In this document: one piece after another, positions 47,356 to 57,500 of the stretch
How positions within the stretch are numbered: the stretch's first letter is position 1
How the letters are laid out: each line of letters opens with the position of its first letter
Assembly: GCA_018970325.1 (NCBI GenBank)
Contig: JAGWWP010000007.1
Coordinates: 1 to 61,604 of the forward strand
Origin: Cyanobacteria bacterium REEB446
GTDB taxonomy: Bacteria > Cyanobacteriota > Vampirovibrionia > LMEP-6097
Reading direction: 5' to 3'
DNA length: 61,604 nt
Translations under genes and position numbers: made by a program
The notes under the pieces: generated by a model
What the model was told of the DNA's origin: nothing
Seen by the model: the letters and a program-made list of their open reading frames with translations, nothing else
The model's database searches: none

Positions 47356-47362
47356 AAAAAAA

Positions 47363-47705
47363 GAGTAACCCATAAGCCGGGTTTTGTATTTAAAACGATC
47401 ATCTATCTAGACTTATAATTACTTATAAGCTCAAGCGGGATCAAGCTAGAGAAGGCTTAGAATCCATAAATCTTCTCCTAACAGCTCTTACCTTGCACCT
47501 TCAGCGGGGTTTACCGAGCCTATGTTCTCACGAACATAGCTGGTGTGCTCTTACCACACCTTTGCACCCTTACCATAACAAGCATGGCGGTATATTTCTG
47601 TGGCACTATCCTCACGCTCACACGCACTGGCCGTTAACCAGCTACCTAGATCCTACGGTGCCCGGACTTTCCTCTAGTTAAAACTAGCGATCGTTTGGGT
47701 TACTC
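47363..47705 (-). ncRNA. rnpB: RNase P RNA
   Basis: The minus strand carries the universally conserved GAGGAAAGTCCGGGC (about 47660-47674), CCACAGAAATATACCGCC near 47585-47602, and a 3' part ending CCGGCTTATGGGTTACTC. The ends pair perfectly: GAGTAACCCA at the 5' end with TGGGTTACTC at the 3' end (helix P1), giving a 343-nt RNA. It processes the 5' ends of tRNAs. The gene starts exactly at the stop of the 47704-48396 gene and shares 2 bases with it. Confidence 0.97.
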
Positions 47706-48396
47706 AAACTTTGATTTTAAAATAAGCTGGATATTTTTTCATAAATACCTTCATCGCTTCATCATTTACTATCTGAGGATTCAGTTTCAAACTTTTTAAA
47801 AACAATAAATTAGCCAGCGATCTTAACTCAGTAAACCTCATATCCATTAGATCAGATTTGTCTATGACATAGTCTCGAACTAAGCCAGACTCTTGAAAAG
47901 TAAAATCTATATACTTAACATGCTCTACCATTATCTGAAAATCTTTAGCTAAGTTCATTCCAGCTTCCTGATTCATAATGTCGCGCAAGTCATTATTAAT
48001 TAACTCATAATCTATTTTCACTCGACTAATTAAATTAGAACTATGTAATTTTTTATCAAAAATCCCAGTATCCACAAGCTTTTTATGTTGAGCTTCTAAA
48101 ATTACTATGTTTTTCAAAATGTGCAAAAGTGCAAAGCTCAAAGTAGAACCAAGATTTTTATCTAAGTTAGAAAACTCATTTGAGAATGGATTTTCAGAAT
48201 CCTTAAAAGATAGATCGGTTAGAGCTTCTGCCCCTTGTGCATTAATGGAAGTTTTTTTATCTTTTTTAGACTTCTGTTTTAAAATCTTTATTTTTTTTTC
48301 TTTGGTTAATTCTTCAAAAAACATCTGAAGATACCTAGCTAAAACCAAGACTATGACTACTGCACAAAGTATAAAAATAAGTTGCAGGTCTATCAT
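47704..48396 (-). CDS. membrane-anchored hypothetical protein
   Basis: The 230-residue product begins with one transmembrane helix (LIFILCAVVIVLVLARYL) followed by a Lys-rich stretch (KEKKIKILKQKSKKDKK) and a mainly helical cytoplasmic part. No known motif is seen. It lies 4 bases before ung and immediately ahead of rnpB in the same direction. Confidence 0.6.
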   Translation of the reverse strand: MIDLQLIFILCAVVIVLVLARYLQMFFEELTKEKKIKILKQKSKKDKKTSINAQGAEALTDLSFKDSENPFSNEFSNLDKNLGSTLSFALLHILKNIVILEAQHKKLVDTGIFDKKLHSSNLISRVKIDYELINNDLRDIMNQEAGMNLAKDFQIMVEHVKYIDFTFQESGLVRDYVIDKSDLMDMRFTELRSLANLLFLKSLKLNPQIVNDEAMKVFMKKYPAYFKIKV

Positions 48397-48400
48397 AAAA

Positions 48401-49099
48401 TTAATTTAAACACCAGTCTACAACTTCTAATTCATGCTGCTCAAGGTAGTGATTAGCTTTCAAGAAATGATCACAGCCGATAAAGCCCCTATAAGCTGAA
48501 AGCGGAGATGGATGAACCGCTTCTAGAATTAAATGTTTATTCCCCTCTATGAATTTACCCTTATTTTTAGCATGTGTACCCCACAACATAAAGACTAGGT
48601 TGTTTTTTTTAACATTTAAAATTTCTATAATCTTATCAGTGAAAATCTCCCAACCTTTACCTGCATGGGAATTCGCCTGATTCTCTCTCACTGTAAGGCT
48701 AGTGTTTAAAAGAAAAACCCCTTGCTTCGCCCAACTAGATAAATTCCCACTTTTAGGGATTTTAAATCCTTCTATACTTCTCTCTAGCTCCTTAAATATA
48801 TTTAATAAAGATGGTGGAAATCTCACTTCATCAGGAACAGAGAAACATAAACCATGTGCCTGAGCAGCACCATGATAAGGATCTTGACCAATAATTACTA
48901 CTTTAGTCTTATCAAATGGCGTCAAACTAAAAGCATTAAAAATTTCAGACGAAGGTGGATAGATTTTATATAAAGATTTTTCTTCTAATAAAAATTGCTG
49001 TAAGCTCTGCATGTAATCTTTAGAAAATTCCTCTTCTAAATGCTCTAACCAAGAAGACTCTAGCTTAATGAGATTCTCCGTTTTCACCGGCATGCTCAT
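48401..49099 (-). CDS. ung: uracil-DNA glycosylase
   Basis: Ung removes uracil from DNA. The catalytic GQDPYHGAAQAHGLCFSV contains the water-activating Asp, and HPSPLSAYRGF has the leucine intercalation loop. VFMLWGTHAKNKG is also typical. At 232 residues it is full length. It follows thrB, 3 bases apart. Confidence 0.96.
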   Translation of the reverse strand: MSMPVKTENLIKLESSWLEHLEEEFSKDYMQSLQQFLLEEKSLYKIYPPSSEIFNAFSLTPFDKTKVVIIGQDPYHGAAQAHGLCFSVPDEVRFPPSLLNIFKELERSIEGFKIPKSGNLSSWAKQGVFLLNTSLTVRENQANSHAGKGWEIFTDKIIEILNVKKNNLVFMLWGTHAKNKGKFIEGNKHLILEAVHPSPLSAYRGFIGCDHFLKANHYLEQHELEVVDWCLN

Positions 49100-49102
49100 A
49101 AA

Positions 49103-50038
49103 TTAAACTTTCACTAAATCTTCTATAATCGCCCCTTCGTCTATAGCCTCAAGGAAGCGATATTCCGCCTTAATACCACTCTGCAACCAAGCTGATTGCA
49201 TAGCTAAAGCCACAGTCTTAGCGACTTCCATCGAATCCACCACTGCTATCAAAGCAGAACCAGCTCCAGACAGCATAGTACCCACAGCTCCAGACTCAAG
49301 ACCAATATCTAAAACATAACTCATCCCTGGAACTAAACTTGCTCTATAACTTTGATGCATTCTGTCTTTAAAAGCCTTTTTCAAGACTTCAGTATTTTTA
49401 GAAGCCACTGCTGCAACCAAAAGACTGCTATAACCTATGTTAAATACTGCATCTTGATAATTAATCTGAGCTGGAAGTACCGCTCTGGCTTTAGCAGTCG
49501 GCACTTTAAAATCTGGGGTAATAGCTACAAAAAAGAGATCTTTATTCCAAGGAAGCTTTATGTAATTATGCTCAGAATCTGCATAAACACAAACAATAAA
49601 ACCACCAAGTAAAGCTGGCGTAATATTATCAGGATGACCATCTAGTTGAGTACCTATACGAAGAATCTGATTTTGATCATAGGGGTAGCCTAATATTTTA
49701 TTAGCAGCCATTATTCCAGCTAATATCGCCGTACTACTAGAACCAAAACCACCCGTTAAAGGGATTCCTACTTGAAAATGAATTTTAATTTTAGGTGTCT
49801 TTTCACCAGCCTTTTTAAACACATGATCAAAAGAACGATAAACTAGATTACCTTTATTCGCAGGTAAATCATCTAACAAGCTTGCAGATGAAGTATATAC
49901 AAAATCATCTACAGAAGAAACAGATTCAAACTCAGTACTGAAATGATATTCATTAAATATATTCAGCGCAAGTCCAATCGAATCAAAGCCAGGACCTAAA
50001 TTAGAAGTACTAGCTGGAACTTTAACAACAAAATTCAT
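49103..50038 (-). CDS. thrB: homoserine kinase
   Basis: ThrB phosphorylates homoserine on the threonine pathway. This GHMP kinase shows VKVPASTSNLGPGFDSIGLAL at the start, the ATP loop LTGGFGSSSTAILAG, and GTMLSGAGSALIAVV near the end. 311 residues is normal. The ATG is preceded by TGT-TAAAAT at 9 bases and no Shine-Dalgarno. Confidence 0.95.
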   Translation of the reverse strand: MNFVVKVPASTSNLGPGFDSIGLALNIFNEYHFSTEFESVSSVDDFVYTSSASLLDDLPANKGNLVYRSFDHVFKKAGEKTPKIKIHFQVGIPLTGGFGSSSTAILAGIMAANKILGYPYDQNQILRIGTQLDGHPDNITPALLGGFIVCVYADSEHNYIKLPWNKDLFFVAITPDFKVPTAKARAVLPAQINYQDAVFNIGYSSLLVAAVASKNTEVLKKAFKDRMHQSYRASLVPGMSYVLDIGLESGAVGTMLSGAGSALIAVVDSMEVAKTVALAMQSAWLQSGIKAEYRFLEAIDEGAIIEDLVKV

Positions 50039-50133
50039 ATTCAGCTCATTTTAACAGGGTTTAAATGGTAAATTTTACATTTTTCAGAGTATCCTTAAAG
50101 AAGAATCCTAATTTTTTTAAGCGAGTCTAATAA

Positions 50134-50919
50134 ATGAAGAAGAACAACAAACCCGAAAACTCAAACTCTGGCTGCCTCTTAATCATTGGTCTTTTTTTCG
50201 GTGCTGTAATAATCAGCATTTTCCTTCTATATACCAACACTTTTGAACTTAGGTCTCTTGACACCGCAAAAAAATTACTTAGAGGTCATAAAACTTCTAA
50301 GGCTACTGCTTTACTAGAAAACGTCAAACTTCAAATAAAGAATAAAAACCCTGAGTTAAATTTTCTACTTTTCTATGCTTACATTGAAGGAAATAAATTA
50401 AATAAAGCTCAAAATCTGTTACATAATTTAGACAAAATCAGCTTAGATGAGATGATTTACTTTCAAAAAATCATAAATAAACTTAACCTGCAAGGTGAAG
50501 ATCACATGGTTTATGAATTACTTCAAAAATCTCAAGAACTAAATCTCACTGAAGATTTTTTTATAAATATAAGTGAGCAGAAGAAATCTATAATTAATGA
50601 AAGCTCCATCATAGAACTCGGCATGAAATATCTTCATCATGACCAAATAGCAGTAAATAAGTTAAAGAGTCATTTAATAAGAAGATTACTCGAAGTAGAA
50701 GCCTACTTAGAAGAAGATGATAGTTCAGCTAGAGCCATAAAATACTTAGAAAAAGCTCAGAAGCTCGCTATTCAAATTCAAGATGAAAGCTTTGAAGCAG
50801 AAATTCATTATAGACTTGGACGGGCTTATAAAAATGCTAAAGACTTCAATAAAGCGAGAGAACATTTAACTTTAAGTGCAAAGCTTGGAAACAAGTATGC
50901 AGAGAAACTTTTAAATTAA
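50134..50919 (+). CDS. membrane-anchored TPR-like protein
   Basis: The 261-residue protein has one N-terminal membrane segment (CLLIIGLFFGAVIISIFLLY) and a helical-repeat remainder. The last 60 residues look like TPR or Sel1 units (AEIHYRLGRAYKNAKDFNKA, then REHLTLSAKLGNKYAEKL). It may act in protein-protein interactions at the membrane. Family not assigned. Confidence 0.65.
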   Translation: MKKNNKPENSNSGCLLIIGLFFGAVIISIFLLYTNTFELRSLDTAKKLLRGHKTSKATALLENVKLQIKNKNPELNFLLFYAYIEGNKLNKAQNLLHNLDKISLDEMIYFQKIINKLNLQGEDHMVYELLQKSQELNLTEDFFINISEQKKSIINESSIIELGMKYLHHDQIAVNKLKSHLIRRLLEVEAYLEEDDSSARAIKYLEKAQKLAIQIQDESFEAEIHYRLGRAYKNAKDFNKAREHLTLSAKLGNKYAEKLLN

Positions 50920-50933
50920 TACCATATTTACAA

Positions 50934-52283
50934 TTAGCTCAGATTTTTCTCAATAAAATCCGTGCAAACCACACCATTTTTGAAAACTTCATTCGCCATA
51001 ACTTTTTGATGAAAAGGAATAGTGGATTGGATTCCAGTAATAGTGAACTCTTCTAAACACCTATTCATTCTTTTGATAGCCTGCTCTCTAGTTCTTGCCC
51101 AGACTATCAGCTTACCCATCAATGAATCATAGTTAGGAGGCATAAAATAATCAGTGTAACAATGAGTATCAACTCTAACACCTAGTCCCCCAGGTGGCAT
51201 AAAGCCTGTTATGTGACCAGGGCAAGGCATAAAGCCTTTCTCTGAGTCCTCTGCATTAATCCTGCATTCAATAGAATGTCCCCTAAGCTTAATTTCATCT
51301 TGAGTGAAATCCAGAGCCTCACCATTAGCTATACGTAACTGCCACTGAACTAAATCTATCCCCGTCACCATCTCCGTAACAGGATGCTCAACTTGAATAC
51401 GCGTATTCATCTCAATAAAATAAAAATCATTTATCTCTGGAACATAAATAAATTCAAGAGTTCCAGCACCCTCATAATTAACCGACTTAGCGGCCCTAAC
51501 AGCTGCCGTTCCCATCTTTTCCCTCGTTTCCTCATCAATAACTGGTGATGGCGATTCTTCTATCAGCTTCTGATGACGTCTCTGAACGGAGCAATCTCTC
51601 TCGCCGAGGTGAACACAATTACCATGAGAATCTGCAAGTATCTGCACCTCTATATGCTTCATTCTTGTAATAAATTTCTCCAAATACAGTCCTGAATTAC
51701 CAAAAGCATTTTGAGCCTCAGCTTGAGCAGCCAAAAAATTCTTTTTAAGCTCATCTTGATTATAAGCAACACGCATACCTCTTCCACCACCACCAGCAGT
51801 AGCTTTTATCATTACGGGGTAGGAAATTTTTTCTTCAACCAGCTTAATCGCCTGCTCTACATCATTCACTAAGCCATCAGACCCTGGAACTACTGGAACA
51901 TTAGCCGTCATAACTGTTTTACGAGCCGTAGCCTTATCTCCCATTTTTTTAATCGCATCAGCACTAGGTCCTATAAATTTAATACCGTGTTCTTCACAGA
52001 CTTTCACAAAACTTGCATTCTCCGAAAGAAAGCCATAGCCTGGATGTATTGCATCAGCACCAGAAACCAAAGCAGCACTAATTATTGAAGGAACATTTAA
52101 GTAACTTTTAGAAGATGGAGCTGGTCCTATACAGAAAGCCTCATCAGCCATAGTGACATGCATACTGTCCTCATCCGCCTCTGAATAAACGGCTACAGTC
52201 TTGATTCCTAATTCTTTACAAGCACGAATTACTCTCAAGGCTATTTCACCACGATTCGCTATTAAAACTTTCTCTATAACCAT
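50934..52283 (-). CDS. accC: acetyl-CoA carboxylase, biotin carboxylase subunit
   Basis: AccC carboxylates biotin on AccB for fatty acid synthesis. MVIEKVLIANRGEIALRVIR, the ATP-grasp loop KATAGGGGRGMRVAY, and EMNTRIQVEHPVTEMVTGID are all present. At 449 residues it is the standard bacterial form. No accB lies beside it. Confidence 0.97.
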   Translation of the reverse strand: MVIEKVLIANRGEIALRVIRACKELGIKTVAVYSEADEDSMHVTMADEAFCIGPAPSSKSYLNVPSIISAALVSGADAIHPGYGFLSENASFVKVCEEHGIKFIGPSADAIKKMGDKATARKTVMTANVPVVPGSDGLVNDVEQAIKLVEEKISYPVMIKATAGGGGRGMRVAYNQDELKKNFLAAQAEAQNAFGNSGLYLEKFITRMKHIEVQILADSHGNCVHLGERDCSVQRRHQKLIEESPSPVIDEETREKMGTAAVRAAKSVNYEGAGTLEFIYVPEINDFYFIEMNTRIQVEHPVTEMVTGIDLVQWQLRIANGEALDFTQDEIKLRGHSIECRINAEDSEKGFMPCPGHITGFMPPGGLGVRVDTHCYTDYFMPPNYDSLMGKLIVWARTREQAIKRMNRCLEEFTITGIQSTIPFHQKVMANEVFKNGVVCTDFIEKNLS

Positions 52284-52364
52284 AAAATAATCTCTAGTAG
52301 ATTATATAAAAAAACGCCCCGCTGTAAAGGATTTAATTCTTCTGATATAATCTTTTTAGGAAAT

Positions 52365-52784
52365 ATGAAAAAACTTAGTTTACCGATTCTAGTTCTAGTC
52401 TTAGCTTCACAAGCTGGAAGTCTCGCTGTACATTCAGGAGTTTACAATAAACTTAAACAAGTAAATGTTACGCCAGACCAGTACTTTGACTCAGAAGATG
52501 TAAGTCCAGAGGAAAAATCTATACAGAATTCTTTGGCCCAAAAAACTGCCCAAGAAAAGCTTTCTAAAGAAACTGAAGCTCAAATAAAAGAAGCTGATGT
52601 GCTTAAAAAAGCCCAAGATATTAGAGAGCAGGAAATAAATCTTTTAAATGAAAAATTCCAAGCAGAGAAAGCTGCTGCTGGAGTAGAAGATAAAGCTGCT
52701 AAGCCTGCTAAAAAGCGTGGTTTTTTCTCTAAAGCCTGGAGAGTAATAACTTATCCATTTAGAGCTATAGCTAAAGTTTTCTAA
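52365..52784 (+). CDS. small secreted protein with basic amphipathic C-terminus
   Basis: The 139-residue product starts with a signal peptide (KKLSLPILVLVLASQAGS). A Glu/Lys/Gln-rich coiled-coil middle follows, and the end is a basic amphipathic segment (KKRGFFSKAWRVITYPFRAI). A TGA-TATAAT box 13 bases upstream and AGGAAAT before the ATG are present. A strong terminator follows. An envelope peptide-like role is possible; unknown. Confidence 0.6.
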   Translation: MKKLSLPILVLVLASQAGSLAVHSGVYNKLKQVNVTPDQYFDSEDVSPEEKSIQNSLAQKTAQEKLSKETEAQIKEADVLKKAQDIREQEINLLNEKFQAEKAAAGVEDKAAKPAKKRGFFSKAWRVITYPFRAIAKVF

Positions 52785-52844
52785 ATTTATAGAAAACTTT
52801 ATTCTTAGCATATTTGAGTATGCTTAAAATTTTGAAACAAAACT

Positions 52845-52880
52845 AAAAAAGAGACGGAACTAAAATCCCGTCTCTTTTTT
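52845..52880 (+). terminator. intrinsic terminator after the 52365-52784 gene
   Basis: AAAAAGAGACGG and CCGTCTCTTTTT pair around a short loop and end in a T run (52872-52880). The A run before it makes it work in both directions. Confidence 0.85.
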
Positions 52881-52890
52881 TATAATCTTT

Positions 52891-52971
52891 AAGGATCTGC
52901 TGAAAAATGCTTAAAATAGCATTTTTCGACCCCGACCGAGGCATAAAGCCTAGCTCGGGGAGCAGATCCTT
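52891..52971. repeat. family B: 81-bp palindromic element
   Basis: Ends AAGGATCTGCT and AGCAGATCCTT are perfect inverted repeats. Two inner hairpins lie between: AAAAATGCT/AGCATTTTT and CCCCGA...TCGGGG with GAGGC/GCCT. The folded form is a three-way junction. The left hairpin recurs at 47322. The element's ends resemble family A in their CTGCT/AGCAG border. Confidence 0.8.
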
Positions 52972-52992
52972 AACCTTTTTACCTAACAGTCC

Positions 52993-53019
52993 GTGATGAA
53001 AAACTTCATTTTTCATCAC
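52993..53019 (-). terminator. hairpin downstream of the speD-like gene
   Basis: GTGATGAAAAA and TTTTTCATCAC form an 11-bp stem with a 5-base loop. It lies 22 bases after the speD-like stop but has no T run, so it may stabilise the mRNA end rather than terminate. Confidence 0.5.
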
Positions 53020-53041
53020 TTCCTTAAAATATCTAATTACT

Positions 53042-53449
53042 TTATGGCACTGTTCCATTTTCATCTGCGTACAGTTCTATATCTTTTCTATGTGTCGCAG
53101 CTAAGCCTAGCTCTGATTCGGAACGGATAATTCTCATATCGTACTCCTGAGCGGAAAACTCCGTTTTAATAATTTCACAGAATTTAAGCATTTCTAATTT
53201 ATCTAAAGATGAATAAAAATCGACAGTGAATGAATGATGTTCAGGCCAAGTATGAATACTAAGCTGACAATTCTTACTAATCAAAGAAGCCGTAACGCCA
53301 TGTGGCTCAAACTGATGATACATGTCTTTTTCTATGACAAAAGTAGCTTCCTGGAAAACTTTTTCTAGAGAAGCTTTTAACCTATCAGTGTGTTCAAGTT
53401 TAGCTTGCTCAGCTTGATAGAAATCGAAAATAGCGTGTGATCCCCTCAT
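53042..53449 (-). CDS. S-adenosylmethionine decarboxylase-like protein with swapped catalytic residues
   Basis: The 135-residue product has the fold signature of the short prokaryotic SpeD/SpeH family: HGVTASLISKNCQLSIHTWPE. Compared without gaps with the T. maritima enzyme (S-H-L-T-I-H-T-W-P-E), the pyruvoyl-forming Ser63 is Cys61 here, His68 is kept (His66), and catalytic Cys83 is Ser81. The two key side chains therefore appear exchanged. Normal self-cleavage to make the pyruvoyl group is not assured; a Cys can in principle support it. Either a new activity, a slow decarboxylase or an inactive homologue is possible. No speE is nearby. Confidence 0.75.
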   Translation of the reverse strand: MRGSHAIFDFYQAEQAKLEHTDRLKASLEKVFQEATFVIEKDMYHQFEPHGVTASLISKNCQLSIHTWPEHHSFTVDFYSSLDKLEMLKFCEIIKTEFSAQEYDMRIIRSESELGLAATHRKDIELYADENGTVP

Positions 53450-53498
53450 AATAAAAGCAAAGGTTTAACATTGTAGCTTATTTTTAGTTAATTCGCTT

Positions 53499-53535
53499 AG
53501 GGAACTGCTTGCAATCTTCAATTTCTGCGTTTTCT
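53499..53535 (+). repeat. family A repeat, intergenic copy
   Basis: AGGGAACTGCTTGCAATCTT followed by CAATTTCTGCGTTTTC is one of the best preserved left halves of the family. It lies between the divergent speD-like and rplM genes. Confidence 0.8.
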
Positions 53536-53619
53536 GAATTTTTAAAAGATCAGGGGAAAATGCTCAAATCTAAAATTACAATTAAAACGTATTTTTTTGA
53601 AAAAAAATAATATCTTATT

Positions 53620-53628
53620 TGCTAGAAT
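53620..53628 (+). promoter_or_regulatory. extended -10 box for rplM
   Basis: TGC-TAGAAT lies 8 bases before the rplM ATG, without a Shine-Dalgarno between. A leaderless rplM-rpsI mRNA is implied. Confidence 0.5.
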
Positions 53629-53636
53629 CAACTTGC

Positions 53637-54062
53637 ATGTCTAATCAAGGGACTACTAAATTTTTTACTAAAGACACCGTTCAGAGGAAATGGGTGTTAA
53701 TTGATGCTAAGGATAAAACTCTTGGTAGGTTAGCTACGGAAATAGCTGCCATACTTAGAGGAAAGAATAAAGCAGAATTCACACCAAACCAAGACTGTGG
53801 TGATTTTGTGGTAGTAGTTAATTGTGCTGAAATTAAAGTTACTGGTAAAAAGCCTAAGCAGAAACTTTACCAAAGACACAGTGGCATCCCAGGTGGTTTT
53901 AAAGAAGAAACATTAGAAAGTCTTTTAAAGAGAAGACCTTTAGAGGTTCTTAGAAGAGCTGTTAAAGGTATGCTTCCTCATAATAGATTAAGTGATAGAT
54001 TAATCACTAAATTAAAGTTATACGCAGGTGCAGAGCACGAACAACAAGCACAATTGAAATAA
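53637..54062 (+). CDS. rplM: ribosomal protein L13
   Basis: L13 is among the first proteins to bind 23S r[41 protein letters not shown] and [10 protein letters not shown] are standard. The start is ATG 53637 (141 residues); a TTG at 53619 would lie over the -10 box. It precedes rpsI by 13 bases. Confidence 0.97.
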   Translation: MSNQGTTKFFTKDTVQRKWVLIDAKDKTLGRLATEIAAILRGKNKAEFTPNQDCGDFVVVVNCAEIKVTGKKPKQKLYQRHSGIPGGFKEETLESLLKRRPLEVLRRAVKGMLPHNRLSDRLITKLKLYAGAEHEQQAQLK

Positions 54063-54075
54063 GGTAAATTTATAA

Positions 54076-54486
54076 ATGAAAGAAGCTAAGAAAGGCAAAT
54101 TAGATTTAAATAACACTGGTAAAAGAAAAAGAGCTATCGCTAAAGTTAGAATGGCTGCTGGAACTGGTAGTGTAACGGTAAATGGTAAAAGCATTAAAGA
54201 TTATTTTGGTCACAGACTTTTAATAGAAAAGAAAATCCTTTCTCCATTTGAGCTTTGTGGTATTACTAACAGCTATGATGTAATTGCTGACGTTGCTGGT
54301 GGTGGTATAGTTGGTCAAGCTGATGCTATCATGCATGCCGTGGCTAAAGTATTAGCTACCGTAAATGAAGCTAATAAAAAAGCTCTTAAAGCTGCTGGTC
54401 TATTAACTAGAAACTCATTAATTAAAGAGTCTAAGAAATATGGCCGTAAGAAAGCTCGTAAGAGATTCCAGTTTTCTAAGAGATAA
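54076..54486 (+). CDS. rpsI: ribosomal protein S9
   Basis: S9 contacts the anticodon stem of P-site tRNA with its C-terminal tail. GKRKRAIAKVRMAAGTGSVT and the Arg/Lys-rich end KKYGRKKARKRFQFSKR match. 136 residues, standard rplM-rpsI order. A terminator follows. Confidence 0.97.
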   Translation: MKEAKKGKLDLNNTGKRKRAIAKVRMAAGTGSVTVNGKSIKDYFGHRLLIEKKILSPFELCGITNSYDVIADVAGGGIVGQADAIMHAVAKVLATVNEANKKALKAAGLLTRNSLIKESKKYGRKKARKRFQFSKR

Positions 54487-54520
54487 GATTATTTCTTTTT
54501 TAAAAAATTTAAAACTAAAA

Positions 54521-54548
54521 ATCCCTCACATGCTGAGGGATTTTTTTT
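54521..54548 (+). terminator. intrinsic terminator after rpsI
   Basis: ATCCCTCA-CATGC-TGAGGGAT with eight T's after it forms a strong terminator. The A-rich flank lets it also end transcripts from the dnaE side. Confidence 0.9.
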
Positions 54549-54559
54549 ATGCATAGCAT

Positions 54560-57500
54560 CTAAACATTCAATACCCCGAAATCCTTAATCATATTTCGAA
54601 TATTTTCTCTAAGCCTCTCACAGTCCTTAATTTTATAAGTAGCCCCTAAAGACATTTTCCTAGAACTATTACCTGATTTTAAATTCAGAATAACTAAATT
54701 CTCACCACGATTAGGCTCCGTAACGAGAACGGACTTTAGCGACTGAAAAAAAGTAAAATAGTCTTTAATAGTCCCCATATCTACCTCGAACTCGACTATC
54801 GCCTTATCATCTAAATCTTCAAGGCTATCAATCATAATACTAGCGTTACCTTCAGAGGCTTTAGAAAGCGTACCTGTAACTAAAAGTCGTTTCCCTTTAA
54901 TTAACAGATGTTCTACTGGCCCTAATTTAGAACTAAATATTACTCCTTCGATTCTGTCATCTAAATCCTCTAGCTGAGCGATGCAGATTATTTTCTTAGA
55001 TTTAGTGATTTTCTTAACGAAGTCTATCAGCAGAACTGGGACTTTAACTTTAGCCTTATCTTTTAAATCCTTTACTGAAGAGAGCGTGTGATTGGTAATC
55101 ATCTTACATAACGACTGTATAGCCTGCATCGGATGATTATTAACGAAGAGTCCTAGTAGCTCATATTCCATCGCCTGTAAATCACGCTCAGGATACTCAT
55201 CTTGCTCACCATTTATATAACTAGGTGCTAGATTGATTTCCACCTTAGTGTTACTAAAAAGACTGAGTTGCCCTGAATTCTGCTTGGATTGGTTTTTTTT
55301 CGCATTATCGATAAAGGCTTCGACATTCTCTATCATCGCCTTGCGGCCTGCTTTTAATGAATCTAAAGCCCCGCAGCGAATCAAAGATTCTATAGTCTTC
55401 TTATTAACTGACTTATGGTTTATACGTTTAGTAAAATCATAAAAATCTTTAAAAGGGCCGTTTTCATTACGCTCCCTAATTAAATCTTCAGCAGGCACAG
55501 TGCCCACTCCCTTAACAGCTTTCAGCCCAAAAACTATAGATCTATTTTCTAAATCAGCCTTGAAATCTAAGCTTGATTTATTAATATCTGGGGCTTCTAT
55601 CTTAATATCTAATCGCTGAGCCTCTTTTATATAAAATTTAATTTTATCTGTATCACCATCACAAGAAATAAATAAAGCTGTTAGATACTCAATCGGATAG
55701 TGTGTTTTAAGGTAAGCCGTCTGGTAAGTAATAAAACCATAGGCTGTCGAGTGGGATTTATTAAAGCAGTATTCAGCGAAGGCTAACATCTGCTCAAATA
55801 GCTTATCGGCAAGTTCCTGCGTAATCGGTTCAGGATGCTTATTCTGTAAACAGCCCTGCACAAAGCGATCTTTATAAGGAAGTAAAACCTCTGGCTTTTT
55901 CTTACCCATCGCTCTTCTTAAAAGATCTGCTTCTCCCAGCGAAAAACCACCAAGCACCTGCGTAATCTGCATGATCTGCTCTTGATAAACGATAGTAGCG
56001 TAAGTATTTCTGAGTAAAGGTTCTAGCAATGGATGATCATATTTAATCTCTTGCTTACCAGATTTACGATTAATAAAATCATCTATCATCCCAGTGTCTA
56101 AAGGGCCTGGACGATAAAGAGCGATAAGTGCAGAAATATCTTCTATATTACGCGGCGCTAAATCCCTAGCTACCTGCTTCATTCCAGCAGAAGTCTCTAA
56201 CTGAAATATACCTGAAAGATGCCCCGAACAGATAGTATCGAAAGTCGCTTCATCATCCATGCTGACTTTATCTATATCGATTAAAGGCTGATCTGGATTA
56301 GTTTCTTGAATAATTTCAAGAGCCTTATTAATCATGGTAAGGTTTCTTAAGCCCAAAAAGTCCATCTTCAGAAGCCCCATATTAGCGGCTTCTTCCATCG
56401 CGAACTGCGTAATGATACTGCCATCATTAGACCTAGCAGTAGGAATGACTTCTGTAATAGGTTTATTTGCGATAATAACCCCAGCAGCGTGAACGCCGTA
56501 GGTTTTATTTAAACCTTCATTCTTTAAAGCCAGCTCTATAACCTGCTTAGCTTCAGGATCTGAATCATAGTATTTTTTAAAATCCCCGTGGTTACCGAGC
56601 ATCCACTCTATAGTTCTAGGCTTACCTCTAACTACAGGTATCATCTTCGCTAAATCCTCAGCTTTAGCGTATGGATACTCTAAAACTCTGGCCATATCTT
56701 TAATTACCGAGCGAGAAGTTAAACGGTTAAAGGTAATAATCTGGCAAACACAGTCCTCACCATATTTTTCACGCACATAACTAATAACTTCTTCACGCCT
56801 ATCTATACAGAAGTCCGTATCAATATCGGGCATAGACTTTCTTTCAGGATTTAAAAATCTCTCAAAAAGTAAACCATACTTCAGTGGGTCTATATTGGTA
56901 ATCCCAAGACAGTAAGCAACCAAAGAACCCGCAGCAGAACCACGCCCAGGTCCTACTGGAATTTTCCTTTCTCTTGCCCAGCGAATAAAATCCCAGACTA
57001 CTATAAAATATGAAGCGAAGCCCGAGTCTGCCATAACTTGCAGCTCTAAATCCAATCTAGAACTAACTTCTTCACTAATTTCTCCAAAACGATCTAAGGC
57101 ACCAGCATAGGAAATTTCTTTTAAATAAGTTTCAAAGCTATGTCCTGAAGGTAGCTCAGGATCTGGCAAATGCATACCAGGCTGAGCAAAAGACTCATAA
57201 TCAGAGACTTTTTCATAAATCTCCATAGTATTGTCATAGACTACTTCTGTGATTACATCTTCAGGCAGATGATCTCTGAATAAAGAAAACATCTCTTCTC
57301 CAGTCTTTAAATATTCATGACTAGAAAAACGCATACGTGGAAAATCAGAAACGAATTTCTGCATCTGCAAACAAAGCAAAGCATCATGTGCACGAGCATC
57401 TTCTTTATTCGTATAATGACTATCATTAGTCGCAACTATCTTCACTCCTATATCCTGAGCGAGTTCTATCATTAGAGGATTTACTTTTCTATCCTCTGGA

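Noticed and set aside
47493-47681. A 62-codon open frame on the plus strand
   Set aside because: It lies wholly within the RNase P RNA gene on the other strand.
52843-53064. A 73-codon open frame on the minus strand overlapping the speD-like gene end
   Set aside because: It runs through the terminator, the 81-bp palindrome and the 52993 hairpin; its content is a translation of repeats.
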